DNA from: Streptosporangiaceae bacterium
Lineage (GTDB): Bacteria; Actinomycetota; Actinomycetes; Streptosporangiales; Streptosporangiaceae
Length of the DNA: 49,347 bases
Direction: 5' to 3'
NCBI GenBank assembly: GCA_025964715.1
Contig: JAOPYH010000246.1
Coordinates: 1-49,347 of the forward strand
The notes beneath the pieces were generated by a model, which was not told the DNA's origin, ran no database searches, and saw nothing but the letters and a program-made list of their open reading frames with translations. A program made the position numbers and the translations under genes. This document shows positions 24,545 through 35,333 of the stretch, in pieces. Position 1 is the first letter of the stretch. Every line of letters begins with the position of its first letter.

Positions 24545-25416
24545 GGCCGTACGCCGGGTGCGGCGACCCGGCCCCGCCCCACGGCGGCTGCGACCCGCAC
24601 GGCGTCGGCGTTGGCCCGTACGTCGTGGACCCGCACGCACCAGGCACCCGCCGCCGCGGCCAGCGCGGTGATCGCCGCCGTCGCGTCGTCACAGTCCAGG
24701 AAGGAGCGGGGGGCGCCGTCGGACCGGCCGAGCAGCCGGCCGAGGAACCGCTTGCGGGAGGCGCCGACGAGCAATGGTCTGCCCTGCGACAGCAGAGCCT
24801 CCAGGTGCCCGAGCAGGGTCCAGTTGTGCTCCGGCCGCTTGGCGAAACCCAGGCCGGGATCGAGCACGATCAGGGACGGGTCGACGCCTTCGGCCATCAC
24901 CGCCTCGGTACGCCGCCGCAGCTCGTCCCCGACCTCGGCCACGACGTCGTCATAGACGGCGCGCGTCTGCATGTCGTGGCTGTGCCCGCGCCAGTGCATG
25001 ACCACATAGGGAACGCCGGCCTTGGCCACCACCCGGGGCATCGCCGGGTCGGCCAGGCCGCCGCTGACGTCGTTGACCAGTTTCGCCCCGGCCCCGATCG
25101 CCGCCTCGGCGACCTCGGCCCGCATCGTGTCGATGCTGACGTGGACGCCCTCGGCGCTGAGCGCGTCGATGACCGGCACGACCCTGCGCAGTTCCTCGGG
25201 CAGCGAGACCCGCTGAGCTCCCGGTTTGGTGGACTCGCCGCCCACGTCGACGAGGTCGGCGCCCTCGGCGACGAGTTCGAGCCCGTGCCGGATCGCGGCA
25301 TCGTGGTCGAACCAGTCACCGCCGTCCGAAAAGGAGTCCGGAGTGACGTTCACCACGCCCATGACCAGGCAGCGCCCCAGATCGGGCAAGCCGGGTACGG
25401 CCGGGTTCGTCGTCAT
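24541..25416 (-). CDS. folP: Dihydropteroate synthase
   Basis: 291 residues. It joins hydroxymethyl-dihydropterin pyrophosphate with p-aminobenzoate to form dihydropteroate, the sulfonamide target. All barrel motifs are present: MGVVNVTPDSFSDGG, VDVGGESTKPGAQRV, VSIDTMRAEVAEAA, LVNDVSGG, YVVMHWRGHSHDMQ, LIVLDPGLGFAKRPEHN and PLLVGASRKRFLG. It is coupled to the NTF2-like gene and lies 69 bases after the stop of the MprF-like gene. The C-terminal VHDVRANADAVRVA is also typical. Length is normal. Confidence 0.97.
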   Translation of the reverse strand: MTTNPAVPGLPDLGRCLVMGVVNVTPDSFSDGGDWFDHDAAIRHGLELVAEGADLVDVGGESTKPGAQRVSLPEELRRVVPVIDALSAEGVHVSIDTMRAEVAEAAIGAGAKLVNDVSGGLADPAMPRVVAKAGVPYVVMHWRGHSHDMQTRAVYDDVVAEVGDELRRRTEAVMAEGVDPSLIVLDPGLGFAKRPEHNWTLLGHLEALLSQGRPLLVGASRKRFLGRLLGRSDGAPRSFLDCDDATAAITALAAAAGAWCVRVHDVRANADAVRVAAAVGRGRVAAPGVRP

Positions 25417-25485
25417 ACGGGTCAGCCTATGCCCTGGCCGAAAGCCCGGGCATGGGCTGTCCTCAGGGCGTCGGCGCTCGGATGA

Positions 25486-27282
25486 TCAGGCTCCGCCGGC
25501 GACCGGCCGTTTCGGCGGACGCTTGAGGAGGCCCGGGATGCGCAGCCTCGGCCAGACGATGAAGGCCTCGGCCTCGAGCGCCGCCAGCGCGATGCGGGGA
25601 GCGTCGTTCAGGCTCGGATAGACGAAGAACCTGGGCTCCCACACCGGGTCGAACTTGGCATTGAATTTGTACAGCGACTCGATCTGGAACCACCGGGACA
25701 GGAACACCAGCAGGCCCCGCCAGGCGCGCAGCACCGGTCCCGCGCCGATCCGCTCGCCGCGGGCCAGCACCGACCGGAAGACGGCGAAGTTCAGTGAGAG
25801 GCGCTTGATGCCGAGCTCCGACGCGGCCTTGATCGCCTCGACGATGAGGAAATCGTTGAGGCCGGGCTGGGCCACGCGGTCGCGGCGCATGAGGTCAAGC
25901 GAGAGCCCGTCGGTGCCCCAGGGCACGAAGTGCAGGAAGGCGTGCAGTTCGCCGTCCTTGACGGCCGTGGCGATCGCGCAGTCGCCGTCCCCGGGCTCAC
26001 CGACCCGGCCGAGGGCCATCGAGAAGCCGCGCTCGTTGTCGGTGCCGCGCCAGGTGTCGGCCTGGTCCCACAGAGCCTTGAGCTCCTCCGGGGTGTAGTC
26101 CTTCTCCCGCCGGATCTCGGCCTTGTAACCCTGCCTGCCGACCCGGTTGACCATCTGACGCACGTTGCGCATGGAGCGGCCGGACAGGCTGAACTCCCCC
26201 ACGTCGATGAACGCCTCGTCGCCGATCTCCAGCGCGTCGAGCTCACCGCCACGGCACCACACCTCGGCGCCCACCTCACTGCAGCCCATGACGGCAGGGA
26301 CCCAGGCGTGCCGGTCCGCCTCTTCGAGGAAGGCGTTGATGGCACCCGGCCAGGCCTCGGGATCACCGAGCGGGTCGCCGCCGGCCAGCATCACCCCGGA
26401 GACGACACGGTAGGTGACGCAGGCCTTGCCGGTGGGCGACCAGATCACGCTCTTGTCCCGGCGCAGCGAAAAGTAGCCGAGGGAGTCACGGGCTCCGTGC
26501 TTGGCCAGGAGCTCGCGGATCCGGTCCTCGTCCTCGCCGGACAGCGACGGGCTCGGCTCGGCCGGGCGCAGGAAGAGATAAGCGGTCACCACGCCGGTGA
26601 ACAGGCCGAGCCCGGACAGGATGTACTGCAGCAGCTCGCCCCGCCGGCCCGGGATGAAGTTGACAGGTCCGTCGAAGCCGATGAGGCCCAGCAGGACGTG
26701 TTCCGCGCGCTCGGTGTAGGAGCTGTCACCGGCGATGGAATGCGCGTTGAGCGCCATGAACAGCATGCCGATGAGCACGCTCCCCGCCGCCAGTCCGGCC
26801 CCCACGTACATCGCGCGCCAGCGCGTACGGGAGTCGCCGACGGCGTAGAACTCGCCGCGGTAATGGACCAGCGCCCCCATCATCACCGCGGGCAGGGCCA
26901 GCTCCCCGAGCGCGAAGTTGCGCGCCAGGTGGAACACGATGCTCACGGCCAGGAGGAGGACGACGGCGCGCAAGGCACGCCTCTTGCGTCTGCGCAGGGC
27001 GTGTGACAGCAGGAGCAACAGCAGTCCGGTGATGACGGTCGCCGCGCGTGCCACGTTGGTGAGCACACCGGGCACGATCTCGGTCATCCGGATGATCGCC
27101 GGCGCATCCCAGTCAGGGGCCACCGCGCGGAGCACATCGTGCAGGCCGATGAGGAAGCACAGCCAGCCGGCCGTTATGGGGACCCATCTGCGCTGCCGGC
27201 GGCGCTCCAGGGTACGACCGACCTGGCCTTCGGGCTTGTCCTTGCTTTGGAGGGTGGTCATCCTAGGCTCGGTCTCCACCAT
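25486..27282 (-). CDS. MprF/LysX-type phosphatidylglycerol aminoacyl-transferase-like protein (DUF2156)
   Basis: 598 residues from the ATG at 27280-27282 (GGGG four bases upstream); an ATG 21 bases later is possible. Six or so membrane helices occupy about 34-240 (ITAGWLCFLIGLHDV, ATVITGLLLLLLSHAL, AVVLLLAVSIVFHLA, YVGAGLAAGSVLIGMLFMAL, ILSGLGLFTGVVTAYLFL). The cytoplasmic C-terminal part (about 250-560) is a double GNAT-fold DUF2156 domain, with WSPTGKACVTYRVVSGVMLAGGDP, FSLSGRSMRNVRQMVNRV and SLDLMRRD. Relatives move lysine from Lys-tRNA to phosphatidylglycerol and lower sensitivity to cationic peptides. Mycobacterial LysX fuses this to a lysyl-tRNA synthetase; here no synthetase domain is attached. 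Placed inside the folate operon. Confidence 0.85.
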   Translation of the reverse strand: MVETEPRMTTLQSKDKPEGQVGRTLERRRQRRWVPITAGWLCFLIGLHDVLRAVAPDWDAPAIIRMTEIVPGVLTNVARAATVITGLLLLLLSHALRRRKRRALRAVVLLLAVSIVFHLARNFALGELALPAVMMGALVHYRGEFYAVGDSRTRWRAMYVGAGLAAGSVLIGMLFMALNAHSIAGDSSYTERAEHVLLGLIGFDGPVNFIPGRRGELLQYILSGLGLFTGVVTAYLFLRPAEPSPSLSGEDEDRIRELLAKHGARDSLGYFSLRRDKSVIWSPTGKACVTYRVVSGVMLAGGDPLGDPEAWPGAINAFLEEADRHAWVPAVMGCSEVGAEVWCRGGELDALEIGDEAFIDVGEFSLSGRSMRNVRQMVNRVGRQGYKAEIRREKDYTPEELKALWDQADTWRGTDNERGFSMALGRVGEPGDGDCAIATAVKDGELHAFLHFVPWGTDGLSLDLMRRDRVAQPGLNDFLIVEAIKAASELGIKRLSLNFAVFRSVLARGERIGAGPVLRAWRGLLVFLSRWFQIESLYKFNAKFDPVWEPRFFVYPSLNDAPRIALAALEAEAFIVWPRLRIPGLLKRPPKRPVAGGA

Positions 27283-27377
27283 ACGGCCCCACAGCTGGCA
27301 TCCTTTACCACAAAGGCGACATCGGGTCAGCGTCGGCGCCGACTGTCCGCCTGGCCCAAAATACCTCTTGCCCCTGG

Positions 27378-27998
27378 TCAGAAACGGCCGAGGATCAGGC
27401 TCATCGCCTCCGCCCGGGTCCTGTCGGAGTCCCGGAAATCTCCGCGAACTGCTGAGGTCACGGTCTTCGCGCCAGGTTTGCGAACGCCGCGCATCGTCAT
27501 GCACAGATGCTCGGCCTCGATCACCACAATAGCGCCGCGCGGCTCCAGAACCTCCATGAGCGCGTCAGCGATCTGACTGGTCATGCGTTCCTGCACCTGC
27601 GGCCGCCGCGCGTAGACGTCCACGAGCCGCGCCAGCTTGGAAAGACCGGTGATATGACCTTTGGCGTTGGGCGTGTAGCCGACATGCGCGACGCCGTGGA
27701 ACGGCACCAGGTGGTGCTCACAGATGGAATAGACCTCGATGTCCTTGACCAGGATCATCTCGTCATGGTCGGAGTCGAACACCGTGGTCAGGACGTCTTC
27801 GGGACGCTGCCGCAGGCCCGCGAACTGCTCGGCGTAGGCCCGCGCGACCCGAGCGGGGGTGTCGAGGAGCCCATCGCGATCGGGGTTCTCCCCGATCCCG
27901 ATGAGGATCTCTCGCACCGCCCGCTCGATTCGCGCGTGGTCGAACTCCGGTAGCGGGTTCAGGCCGGCGCCGGCGAGTTCGTCTTCCGGACGCTCCAA
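27378..27998 (-). CDS. folE: GTP cyclohydrolase I
   Basis: 206 residues from a TTG at 27996-27998, eight bases past the ftsH stop and after a GAGAAGG; an in-frame GTG at 28044-28046 would overlap ftsH by 41 bases and is less likely. It opens GTP to dihydroneopterin triphosphate, the first folate step. Typical parts: [56 protein letters not shown] with zinc-binding Cys and His, [23 protein letters not shown], and [14 protein letters not shown] with the third zinc ligand. Normal length. Co-transcribed with ftsH. Confidence 0.96.
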   Translation of the reverse strand: MERPEDELAGAGLNPLPEFDHARIERAVREILIGIGENPDRDGLLDTPARVARAYAEQFAGLRQRPEDVLTTVFDSDHDEMILVKDIEVYSICEHHLVPFHGVAHVGYTPNAKGHITGLSKLARLVDVYARRPQVQERMTSQIADALMEVLEPRGAIVVIEAEHLCMTMRGVRKPGAKTVTSAVRGDFRDSDRTRAEAMSLILGRF

Positions 27999-28005
27999 GG
28001 CCTTC

Positions 28006-30009
28006 TCAGCTCTCCTGTTCGCCGGCCGCGGGCGTCCCGAGGCCACTGCCCTGGCCGTTGCCGGCCGTCAGGTCCTGGACGTCCTTGGGACCGAGGAGCG
28101 CGAGCTCCTTGGGCGTCAGCACCGGCGGGCGCTCGGACGGCACGCGCTTGCCATAGCCCGTGTAGGACTTCTGGCCCGGGCGCTTGTCCACCGGCGCGAA
28201 AACGTCGAGCACCTCGACCTTGGACAGGGTCTCCTTGTCCATGAGCCGGAGCACCAGGTCGTCCAGCACGTCCCGGTATTCCACCAGGATCTCCCAGGCG
28301 ACGTCGTGCGCGGACTCGATGTAGCGCCGCACCTCGTCGTCGATCGCCGAGGCGATGTCCTCGGAGTAGTCGCGCTCGTGGCCGACGTCGCGGCCGAGGA
28401 AGACCTCGCCCGCGCCGGTGCCGAACCTGCGGGCACCGAGCCGCTCGCTCATGCCGTACTCGGTCACCATGTTGCGGGCGATCGAGGTGGCCTTCTCGAT
28501 GTCGTTGGACGCACCAGTGGTCGGCTCGTGGAACACCAGTTCCTCGGCCGTACGGCCGCCCAGCAGCATCGCGAGCTGGTCGGTCATCTCCGAGCGGGTA
28601 GTGAGGAACTTGTCCTCCATCGGCAGGGTCATGGTGTAACCCAGGGCCCGGCCGCGCGGCAAAATCGTCACCTTGTGCACCGGGTCGGAGTTCGGCAGCG
28701 CGTGTGCCACCAGAGCGTGCCCGCCCTCGTGGTAGGCGATGATCTTCTTCTCCGACTCGGACATGACGCGGGACTTGCGCTCCGGACCGGCCATGACGCG
28801 GTCGATGGCCTCCTCGAGCGTGGCCATGTCGATCTGCTTGCGGTCGAAGCGCGCCGTGAGCAGTGCCGCCTCGTTGATGACGTTGGCCAGATCCGCACCG
28901 GTGAAGCCCGGCGTGCGCCGCGCGATGATGTCGAGTTCAACGTCCGGCGTGAACGGCTTGCCCCGGCCGTGCACCCGGAGGATGCCCTTGCGGCCCTCGA
29001 GATCCGGACGGTCGATGACGACCTGCCGGTCGAAACGGCCCGGGCGCAGCAGCGCGGGGTCGAGGATGTCCGGACGGTTGGTGGCGGCGATCAGGATGAC
29101 GCCGCCCTTGACGTCGAAGCCGTCCATCTCGACGAGCAGCTGGTTGAGCGTCTGCTCGCGCTCGTCGTGGCCGCCGCCGAGCCCGGCACCACGGTGCCGG
29201 CCCACCGCGTCGATCTCGTCGATGAAGATGATCGCGGGGGCGTTGGTCTTGGCCTGCTCGAACAGGTCACGGACCCGGGAGGCACCGACACCGACGAACA
29301 TCTCGACGAAGTCTGAACCCGAGATCGAGTAGAAGGGCACACCGGCCTCACCGGCGACGGCACGGGCCAGCAGCGTCTTACCGGTGCCGGGCGGGCCGTA
29401 CAGCAGCACGCCCTTGGGGATCTTGGCGCCGATGGCCTGGAACTTGGCCGGGTTCTGGAGGAAGTCCTTGATCTCCTCGAGTTCCTCGATGGCCTCGTCC
29501 GCACCGGCCACGTCGGCGAACGTGGTCTTCGGTGTGTCCTTGGTGATGAGCTTGGCCTTGGACTTGCCGAAGTTCATCACGCGAGAGCCGCCGCCCTGCA
29601 TCTGGTTCATGATGAACAAGAAGATCAGCACGATGACGACGATCGGCAACAGGCTGAACAACAGGTTGACGAACAGGCTCTGCTTGGGCACGTCGACGTT
29701 GTAGCCGCCCTTGAGCTGGCCCGCGTCGTACTTCTGCTGCAGGAGTTCCTGCAGCTTGACGCCCTGGCCGTCGACCCACGACGCGTCCTGCTGAGTCCTG
29801 TCCTTGTTGTTGAGGGTTACCTCAATCTTCTGGTCCTTGTCGACTATCTTGGCCGAGTGGACCTGACCTGTCTGGATCTCCTGGATGACCTTGGCGGTGT
29901 CGGTCCTGTGGTTGCTCTGGGGATTGACCCCCCACATGACAAGGGCTACCAAGACACCGAACAGTAGGACCCAGAGCAGCGGCCCGCGAAAGTAGCGCTT
30001 CACGTCCAT
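28006..30009 (-). CDS. ftsH: ATP-dependent zinc metalloprotease FtsH
   Basis: 667 residues. Two membrane helices (about 9-28 and 111-135) flank a small outside domain. The AAA domain has Walker A GPPGTGKT at 205-212, Walker B IIFIDEID at 260-267 and the second region of homology [20 protein letters not shown]. The protease part has zinc site HEGGH at 427-431 and a third ligand region with [16 protein letters not shown]. It removes misassembled membrane and short-lived regulatory proteins. A Gly/Gln-rich tail ends the protein. It is the first gene before folE. No strong ribosome site precedes the ATG (GCCGAATAA), so starting efficiency may be low or the start may differ. Confidence 0.97.
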   Translation of the reverse strand: MDVKRYFRGPLLWVLLFGVLVALVMWGVNPQSNHRTDTAKVIQEIQTGQVHSAKIVDKDQKIEVTLNNKDRTQQDASWVDGQGVKLQELLQQKYDAGQLKGGYNVDVPKQSLFVNLLFSLLPIVVIVLIFLFIMNQMQGGGSRVMNFGKSKAKLITKDTPKTTFADVAGADEAIEELEEIKDFLQNPAKFQAIGAKIPKGVLLYGPPGTGKTLLARAVAGEAGVPFYSISGSDFVEMFVGVGASRVRDLFEQAKTNAPAIIFIDEIDAVGRHRGAGLGGGHDEREQTLNQLLVEMDGFDVKGGVILIAATNRPDILDPALLRPGRFDRQVVIDRPDLEGRKGILRVHGRGKPFTPDVELDIIARRTPGFTGADLANVINEAALLTARFDRKQIDMATLEEAIDRVMAGPERKSRVMSESEKKIIAYHEGGHALVAHALPNSDPVHKVTILPRGRALGYTMTLPMEDKFLTTRSEMTDQLAMLLGGRTAEELVFHEPTTGASNDIEKATSIARNMVTEYGMSERLGARRFGTGAGEVFLGRDVGHERDYSEDIASAIDDEVRRYIESAHDVAWEILVEYRDVLDDLVLRLMDKETLSKVEVLDVFAPVDKRPGQKSYTGYGKRVPSERPPVLTPKELALLGPKDVQDLTAGNGQGSGLGTPAAGEQES

Positions 30010-30205
30010 TTATTCGGCAACCCCGTGCGGGGCCCGTCCCTCCTGACCAACATCTGCGAACCTCACCGGACCCTTGCCGGCCCGCCGAGACGGTGTCCCT
30101 CAGTGGTTACCCGCATCGCAGCCGGGATACCGAAGGTACACCGCTGACAGCGGACCTGCAGCCGATGATCAGCACGTACCCACTTCCAGACTATTAACGA
30201 CGCAC

Positions 30206-30793
30206 CTAGTCCGCTTGTTCCCTGGCGCCCGGTTCCTCGGCTCCGCCGTAAACGTGAGGTGCCAGCGTGCCGACGAATGGCAGGTTCCGGTAGCGCTCCG
30301 AGTAGTCCAGGCCGTAGCCGATGACGAACTCGTTCGGGATGTCGAAACCGATGTACTTCACGTCGATGTCGGTCTTCACCGCCTCGGGCTTGCGCAGCAG
30401 GGCGAAGATCTCCAGCGAGGCCGGTCCGCGCGACTGCAGATTGCTGACCAACCAGGAGAGCGTGAGGCCCGAGTCGACGATGTCCTCGACGATGAGGACG
30501 TGACGGCCCATGATGTCGGCGTCCAGGTCCTTGAGGATCCGTACGACCCCTGAGGACTTGGTGCCGGATCCGTACGACGAGACCGCCATCCAGTCCATCG
30601 CGACCGGAGAATGCAGGGCCCTGGCCAGGTCGGCCATCACCATGACCGCGCCCTTGAGGACTCCCACGATCAGCAGATCGTGGCCTGCGTAGTCGGCGTC
30701 GACCTTCGCGGCCAACTCCTGGATCTTCGCCTGTAGCTGGTCCTCAGAGATCAGCACATTGGCGAGATCGGCTCCCAGGTCCTTCTCGTCCAC
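30206..30793 (-). CDS. hpt: Hypoxanthine-guanine phosphoribosyltransferase
   Basis: 195 residues from a GTG at 30791-30793. It salvages hypoxanthine and guanine with PRPP. The PRPP loop [18 protein letters not shown] is clear; [37 protein letters not shown] (with the flexible loop) and [20 protein letters not shown] near the C-terminus are typical. The C-terminal [11 protein letters not shown] extends slightly beyond the fold. It is followed by a 196-base gap and then ftsH on the same strand, and preceded by tilS after about 93 bases. Confidence 0.96.
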   Translation of the reverse strand: MDEKDLGADLANVLISEDQLQAKIQELAAKVDADYAGHDLLIVGVLKGAVMVMADLARALHSPVAMDWMAVSSYGSGTKSSGVVRILKDLDADIMGRHVLIVEDIVDSGLTLSWLVSNLQSRGPASLEIFALLRKPEAVKTDIDVKYIGFDIPNEFVIGYGLDYSERYRNLPFVGTLAPHVYGGAEEPGAREQAD

Positions 30794-30886
30794 CCCGACA
30801 CACCTTCCACAATCGACCCGAATTGACGGCCCTACGGCCGGCTGTCCCGCGTCGGCTCACACGCGGTATCAGCCACTACGTCCCGA

Positions 30887-31924
30887 TCAAGCGGATTCGG
30901 TCCGGCCGAATAGCAGCCTGCCATACCGGCGGAACACCTCGACGCCCCCGGGGAGGTCAACGTGGTGCTGGCCCCGCCATCCGGTGACCAGTCGATCGAC
31001 CGCGTCCACGTGCACCGCGGCCAGCGTGCCCGCCGGGCTGCCCGCCGCGATCGCCACCCGCCGCAGCACCCTCGTGCGTACGGCCCGCGGCAACTCCGCC
31101 AGCGCCGAAACCTCCACGGCCGGGGCGGTGCCCGGCTCTCCGGATCCCACGCCCAGGCCGGCCAGAACCCCGTCGGCCCAGGCGTCGAGAGCATCGGCAT
31201 CGTCGCGCAGCAACCCGGCCGTACGGGCCAGCGCCTCCGCGATGCCCGGCCCGAGGGTCTTCTCCAGCACCGGGAGTGCGTCGCGGCGGACCCGGACGCG
31301 GGTGAAGGTGGAGTCGTCGTTGTGCGGGTCGTCCCAGGGGTCGAGTCCCATGGCAAGGCAGGCCCGCCGCGTGGTGGCGCGGTCCAGCCCGAGCACCGGA
31401 CGGACGTAATGCGCCGCCCCGCGGCCGAAGTCCTGGGGCATGCCGGACAGTGACCGGGCCCCAGAGCCACGGGCCAGTCCGAGCAGCACCGTCTCGGCCT
31501 GGTCGTTCAGCGTGTGGCCGAGCAGAACCGTCGCACCGAGGCGCCCGGCGGCCTCATCCAGGATCGCGTAGCGCGCGTCACGCGCGGCCGCCTCCGGGCC
31601 CCCCCGGGTGCCCACGGTCGCCGCCGCCGACTCGACCGGGTCCAGGCCGAGGTCGCGCAACACGACCGTCACGGCATGCGCGCGGTCGGCCGAACCCGCC
31701 TGCAGTCCGTGGTCGACGGTGATGCCGCCGGCCCGCCGGCCGGACCTCGGCGCTTCGAAGGCCAGCGCCCCGGCGAGGGCCAGCGAATCCGCTCCCCCAC
31801 TGCACGCCGCCAGCACGGGCCGGCCCGGTTCGAGGTCCCGCAGCGTCCTGCGCACCGCGAGCCGCACTGACGCGACCGCCGGATCCGGTCCTCTGCGCCT
31901 GTGGCCCCGTTCCGGTTCAGACAC
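30887..31924 (-). CDS. tilS: tRNA(Ile)-lysidine synthase
   Basis: 345 residues from a GTG at 31922-31924. The ATP-binding loop is [17 protein letters not shown], an SGGxDS loop. [22 protein letters not shown] and the following [32 protein letters not shown] are typical of TilS. It attaches lysine to C34 of the AUA-reading isoleucine tRNA, an essential recoding step. The C-terminal tRNA-binding domain is short, as in other actinobacteria. Upstream lies the zinc protease, 25 bases from the tilS start. Confidence 0.94.
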   Translation of the reverse strand: MSEPERGHRRRGPDPAVASVRLAVRRTLRDLEPGRPVLAACSGGADSLALAGALAFEAPRSGRRAGGITVDHGLQAGSADRAHAVTVVLRDLGLDPVESAAATVGTRGGPEAAARDARYAILDEAAGRLGATVLLGHTLNDQAETVLLGLARGSGARSLSGMPQDFGRGAAHYVRPVLGLDRATTRRACLAMGLDPWDDPHNDDSTFTRVRVRRDALPVLEKTLGPGIAEALARTAGLLRDDADALDAWADGVLAGLGVGSGEPGTAPAVEVSALAELPRAVRTRVLRRVAIAAGSPAGTLAAVHVDAVDRLVTGWRGQHHVDLPGGVEVFRRYGRLLFGRTESA

Positions 31925-31949
31925 CGCCGCGCGCCTCGCAGACCCGTCC

Positions 31950-33110
31950 TCAGGCGGAGTGGTCGGTCTCGTCGGGGACGCCCGGCTGCGGGCCGGCGCC
32001 GTTCGTGCTGGGCGCGGTGATCGCCGGCGTGCTGACGACGCGCGCGATCCAGCTCGCCGGCTCCCTCAGCTCGTCGTGGCTCGGCAGCGTCTCCGGCGAG
32101 GTCCACACCTGGTTGAAGCCCTCCATGCCGACCTCGGCGACGACCCGCCGGACGAACCGGGAGCCCTCTGCGTACTGCTTCATCTTCAGGTCCATGCCGA
32201 GCAGGCGGCGGATGGTCTTGTCCATCCTGGACCCGCCCTCGCGGCGATTCTGGAACCGGGCCCGGATCTCGGCGACGGACGGCACCACCTTGGGGCCGAC
32301 GGCGTCCATCACATAGTCGCCGTGCCCCTCCACCAGGGTCATCACCGCGGTCAGCCGGTCGAGGATCTCGCGCTGCTCGGGCGACTGGATGGCGTCGATG
32401 AGGCTGGAGTCGCCGCCGCGTACAACGTCCACCACGGCGTCGGCTGCCTCGCGCAGCCGCTCCAGCATGGCCCCGGGGTCCAGGTCGGAGGCGAGCAGGA
32501 ACGCCGTCATCTGCTCCTGGACGTACGGGCGCAGCCATTGCACCCCGGTGAACTGGGCCCGGTGGGTCTCCTCGTGCAGGCACACCCAGAGCCGGAAGTC
32601 TCGAGAGTCCACACCGAGTTCGTTCTCGACGTGAACGATGTTCGGCGCCACCAGTGTCAGCCGGCCCGTGGCCGCGCGGCCCGACGGGTCCGGCGGCAGG
32701 AAGAGCTCGTACTGCCCCAGCACCCGGCTGGCCATGTAGGCCAGGATCGCGCCGACCTGCATCCCCGTGACCCTCGAACCCACGGCCTGCAGGACGAACC
32801 CGGCCGGCCCGGAGGTCAGGCCGGAGCCCCCCCGGCTGCTGGAGAGCCGTTCCATCAGCGGCTCGAGCACGACCCGGAAGCCGTCGATGTTGGCGCGGAT
32901 CCAGCCCGGCCGGTCCACGATGGTCGCCGGGGCCGGGTGCAGCTCGCTGTCGATGCCGGTGAATTCTCGTACGTGTCCCTGGGCGATCCGGGACAGCTCG
33001 CGCAGCTCGTCGACGACCTCGCGAGCCTCAGCCTGGCTCACCTGGGGACCTGGCCGGACCAGGCGAGTCCCCGTCTGAACAGCGACATTCCAGTCGATCA
33101 TTGTGGTCAA
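31950..33110 (-). CDS. Zinc-dependent metalloprotease-like protein (DUF2342)
   Basis: 386 residues if a TTG at 33108-33110 is used (GGAG six bases before); an ATG nine bases later gives [11 protein letters not shown]. The zinc motif HEETH is at 179-183 in [17 protein letters not shown], and a Glu/Gly-rich [13 protein letters not shown] lies later, fitting a gluzincin-like fold. This is the actinobacterial family often annotated as 'zinc-dependent metalloprotease' or F420-associated; it always stands between tilS and dacB (Rv3626c in Mycobacterium). There is no signal peptide, so it acts inside the cell. Substrate and F420 link are not established. Confidence 0.88.
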   Translation of the reverse strand: MTTMIDWNVAVQTGTRLVRPGPQVSQAEAREVVDELRELSRIAQGHVREFTGIDSELHPAPATIVDRPGWIRANIDGFRVVLEPLMERLSSSRGGSGLTSGPAGFVLQAVGSRVTGMQVGAILAYMASRVLGQYELFLPPDPSGRAATGRLTLVAPNIVHVENELGVDSRDFRLWVCLHEETHRAQFTGVQWLRPYVQEQMTAFLLASDLDPGAMLERLREAADAVVDVVRGGDSSLIDAIQSPEQREILDRLTAVMTLVEGHGDYVMDAVGPKVVPSVAEIRARFQNRREGGSRMDKTIRRLLGMDLKMKQYAEGSRFVRRVVAEVGMEGFNQVWTSPETLPSHDELREPASWIARVVSTPAITAPSTNGAGPQPGVPDETDHSA

Positions 33111-33211
33111 TGCTCGCTCCGCTCATAGCGGCCCGCCTCAGCGCGCCTACGGCATGCGACCTGCCGCGCCGACAACTCGCGTTAGTACTCCACCGTACGT
33201 TCTCCTCGGCT

Positions 33212-33230
33212 GCCGCGGCACCACCGCGGC
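33212..33230. terminator. Small hairpin after dacB
   Basis: GCCGCGG-CACCA-CCGCGGC, seven pairs with a five-base loop, lies 46 bases beyond the dacB stop in the gap before the zinc protease gene. A modest terminator candidate. Confidence 0.4.
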
Positions 33231-33276
33231 TGCCTCCGGTGAACGAACCGGCGTCCCGGTTATGTCCCCAGACGGG

Positions 33277-34647
33277 TCATCCACACCCGCAGGACGCCAC
33301 GGTCGACGCCATCTGGTCGAGCAGCTCGGTGACGTTGCCCGTGGCGTTGCCGGCCATGAACGAGAACGCCAGCAGCCGTCCATCGTGGTCGTAGGCCAGG
33401 CCCGCGAGTGTGCTGACGTTCGAGAGGGTGCCCGTCTTGGCCCGTACGATCCCGGCACCGGGCACGGTGATGTCGGTGTAGCGGTTGGCCAGGGTGCCGG
33501 AGAACCCGGCCACCGGCATGCCCGTGACGACGGAGCGGAGCTCGGGCCGCGCGCTCGAGGCGTCGAGGGACAGGATGCGGGCGAGCGCCATCGGAGTGAT
33601 CCGGTTGAGGGTGGACAGGCCGCTGCCGTCGGAGACCTGGACCCCCTGGCCCACGCCGAGCTCGGCCAGCACCTGTTGTACGGCCTGGGCGGCCCCGGCG
33701 AACGTGACCGGGTGGTGCCGCTTGATCGCCACCTGTCTGGCCATGGCCTCCGCGAGGTCGTTGTCACTCGTCGTCAGGAGGTGCTCCACGAGCGCCGAGA
33801 CCGGCGGCGACTGCACCGCGGCCACCTGGGCGGTGCCCGGCGCGCTGCGTTCGGCCCCGCCGAGCCGCGCCGCGATCCCGTACCGGCGGAGCCACTCGGT
33901 GAAGATCTGCGCCGCCGTGCCGGCCGGATCGGCCACCCGGCTCATCTGCCCGGCCGCCACCCGGCCTTCGCCGACCATGAGGGCCATGACCGGCGCGACC
34001 TCACCGTCGGGCAGGTAGTTCGGCTTCCACCCGGCGGCGGTGCGGGAACCCTGGTAGAGGGACGCGTCGTAGCCGACCCGCACCTGGGTGGTCCCCGCGG
34101 CCTTGAGCGCGGTCGCCGTCCGCCTGGCCAGATCGGACATCGAGGCGTACGCGGGGTAGCCGCCCGCTGGGGACGGCCGGCTGGTGATCGTGGGGTCGCC
34201 ACCGCCCACCAGGACGATGCCACCGCTCGCGTCCCGTACGACCTTGGTGGTGAGCCGGTACTGGGGGCCCAGCGCGGCGAGCGCGGCCGTCGAGGTCACC
34301 AGCTTCGTGGTCGAGGCCGGCACCGCCGCGACCGCCGCCCTCTGGTCGAACAGGGTGCGATGGGACTCCGCGTCGATCACCACGGCGTTGATGTTCGCCG
34401 CCCGGCCGCCGAGCAGCCCGATGAGCTGGACGGCCAGCGCGTCACCGGGGATCGGGGCACCGGAATCGGGGGCGCGCAGCGCCGAGCCCGCGCCGACCCG
34501 TACGATCTCGCGTGTCGCGACGCTCGGGGGCTGCGGCAGGAGATCGCGCTGCGGCGTGATGCGGACCACCGCGATCCCCGCGACCAGGACGAAAACGTTG
34601 AGCAACGACAGTGTGACCATGGCCACGATGCGATCGCGCCTCAGCAC
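33277..34647 (-). CDS. dacB: D-alanyl-D-alanine carboxypeptidase/endopeptidase (PBP4 type)
   Basis: 456 residues from a GTG at 34645-34647 with GGAGGGG seven bases upstream; the longer frame has no such site. A signal or anchor helix (about 8-28) is followed by the serine catalytic domain: active-site SxxK at Ser112-Lys115 (ASTTK), the SDN motif in TTSDNDLAEA and KTG in RAKTGTLSNVS, with the long insertion between SxxK and SDN that marks class C (PBP4) enzymes. It trims the terminal D-Ala or cuts cross-links in peptidoglycan. Encoded divergently from ppa, as in Mycobacterium. Confidence 0.95.
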   Translation of the reverse strand: MLRRDRIVAMVTLSLLNVFVLVAGIAVVRITPQRDLLPQPPSVATREIVRVGAGSALRAPDSGAPIPGDALAVQLIGLLGGRAANINAVVIDAESHRTLFDQRAAVAAVPASTTKLVTSTAALAALGPQYRLTTKVVRDASGGIVLVGGGDPTITSRPSPAGGYPAYASMSDLARRTATALKAAGTTQVRVGYDASLYQGSRTAAGWKPNYLPDGEVAPVMALMVGEGRVAAGQMSRVADPAGTAAQIFTEWLRRYGIAARLGGAERSAPGTAQVAAVQSPPVSALVEHLLTTSDNDLAEAMARQVAIKRHHPVTFAGAAQAVQQVLAELGVGQGVQVSDGSGLSTLNRITPMALARILSLDASSARPELRSVVTGMPVAGFSGTLANRYTDITVPGAGIVRAKTGTLSNVSTLAGLAYDHDGRLLAFSFMAGNATGNVTELLDQMASTVASCGCG

Positions 34648-34752
34648 GTGACCACCCCTCCGCCCACCCGACACTCGACGACGTGCGACATCCTTATATA
34701 CGGCAAGACCTCATTACACACGTATCAACCGCGCGGGGGAGCGGAGTAACAG

Positions 34753-35256
34753 ATGGAAAGGAAGAGAGTGGAATTCGACGTCACCATCGAGATCCCGAAG
34801 GGCCAGCGCAACAAGTACGAGATGGACCATGAGACCGGCCGTATCCGGCTGGACCGCATGCTGTTCACCTCTACGCAGTACCCGGCCGACTACGGGTTCA
34901 TCGAGGGCACGCTGGGCGAGGACGGCGATCCACTGGACGCCCTGGTGCTGCTGCAGGAGCCGACGTTCCCCGGCTGTCTGATCCGCTGCCGGACCGTTGG
35001 CATGTTCCGGATGCAGGACGAGGCCGGTGGGGACGACAAGGTGCTGTGCGTACCGGCGACCGACCCGCGCTGCGAGCATCTCCGGGACATCCACCACGTC
35101 CCGGAGTACGACCGGCTGGAGATTCAGCACTTCTTCGAGGTCTACAAGGACCTGGAGCCGGGCAAGTCGGTCGAGGGTGCGAGCTGGGTCGGCCGCACGG
35201 ACGCGGAGATCGAGATCGAGCGGTCCCGCAAGCGGCTGGCCGACGAGGGTCACTGA
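34753..35256 (+). CDS. ppa: Inorganic pyrophosphatase
   Basis: 167 residues; ATG preceded by GGGGGAG and GGAG. Family I soluble pyrophosphatase: [53 protein letters not shown] with the Asp cluster (EDGDPLD) that binds Mg, then [18 protein letters not shown], and [15 protein letters not shown]. It hydrolyses pyrophosphate formed in activation reactions and drives them forward. It faces the NlpC/P60 gene with an overlapping terminator between them. Confidence 0.97.
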   Translation: MERKRVEFDVTIEIPKGQRNKYEMDHETGRIRLDRMLFTSTQYPADYGFIEGTLGEDGDPLDALVLLQEPTFPGCLIRCRTVGMFRMQDEAGGDDKVLCVPATDPRCEHLRDIHHVPEYDRLEIQHFFEVYKDLEPGKSVEGASWVGRTDAEIEIERSRKRLADEGH

Positions 35257-35280
35257 CCGGCCCCGGCGCCACCCGTGGCA

Positions 35281-35333
35281 TCCCGCCGGATGACCGCGGC
35301 GTCCTGCCGTGGTTGGACGATCATCCGGCGGGA
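35281..35333. terminator. Nested bidirectional terminator between ppa and NlpC/P60
   Basis: Arms 35281-35293 and 35321-35333 (13 pairs) enclose an inner seven-pair hairpin (CCGCGGC and GCCGTGG with one G-U pair). The outer right arm includes the stop codon of the convergent NlpC gene. It can serve both directions. Confidence 0.7.
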
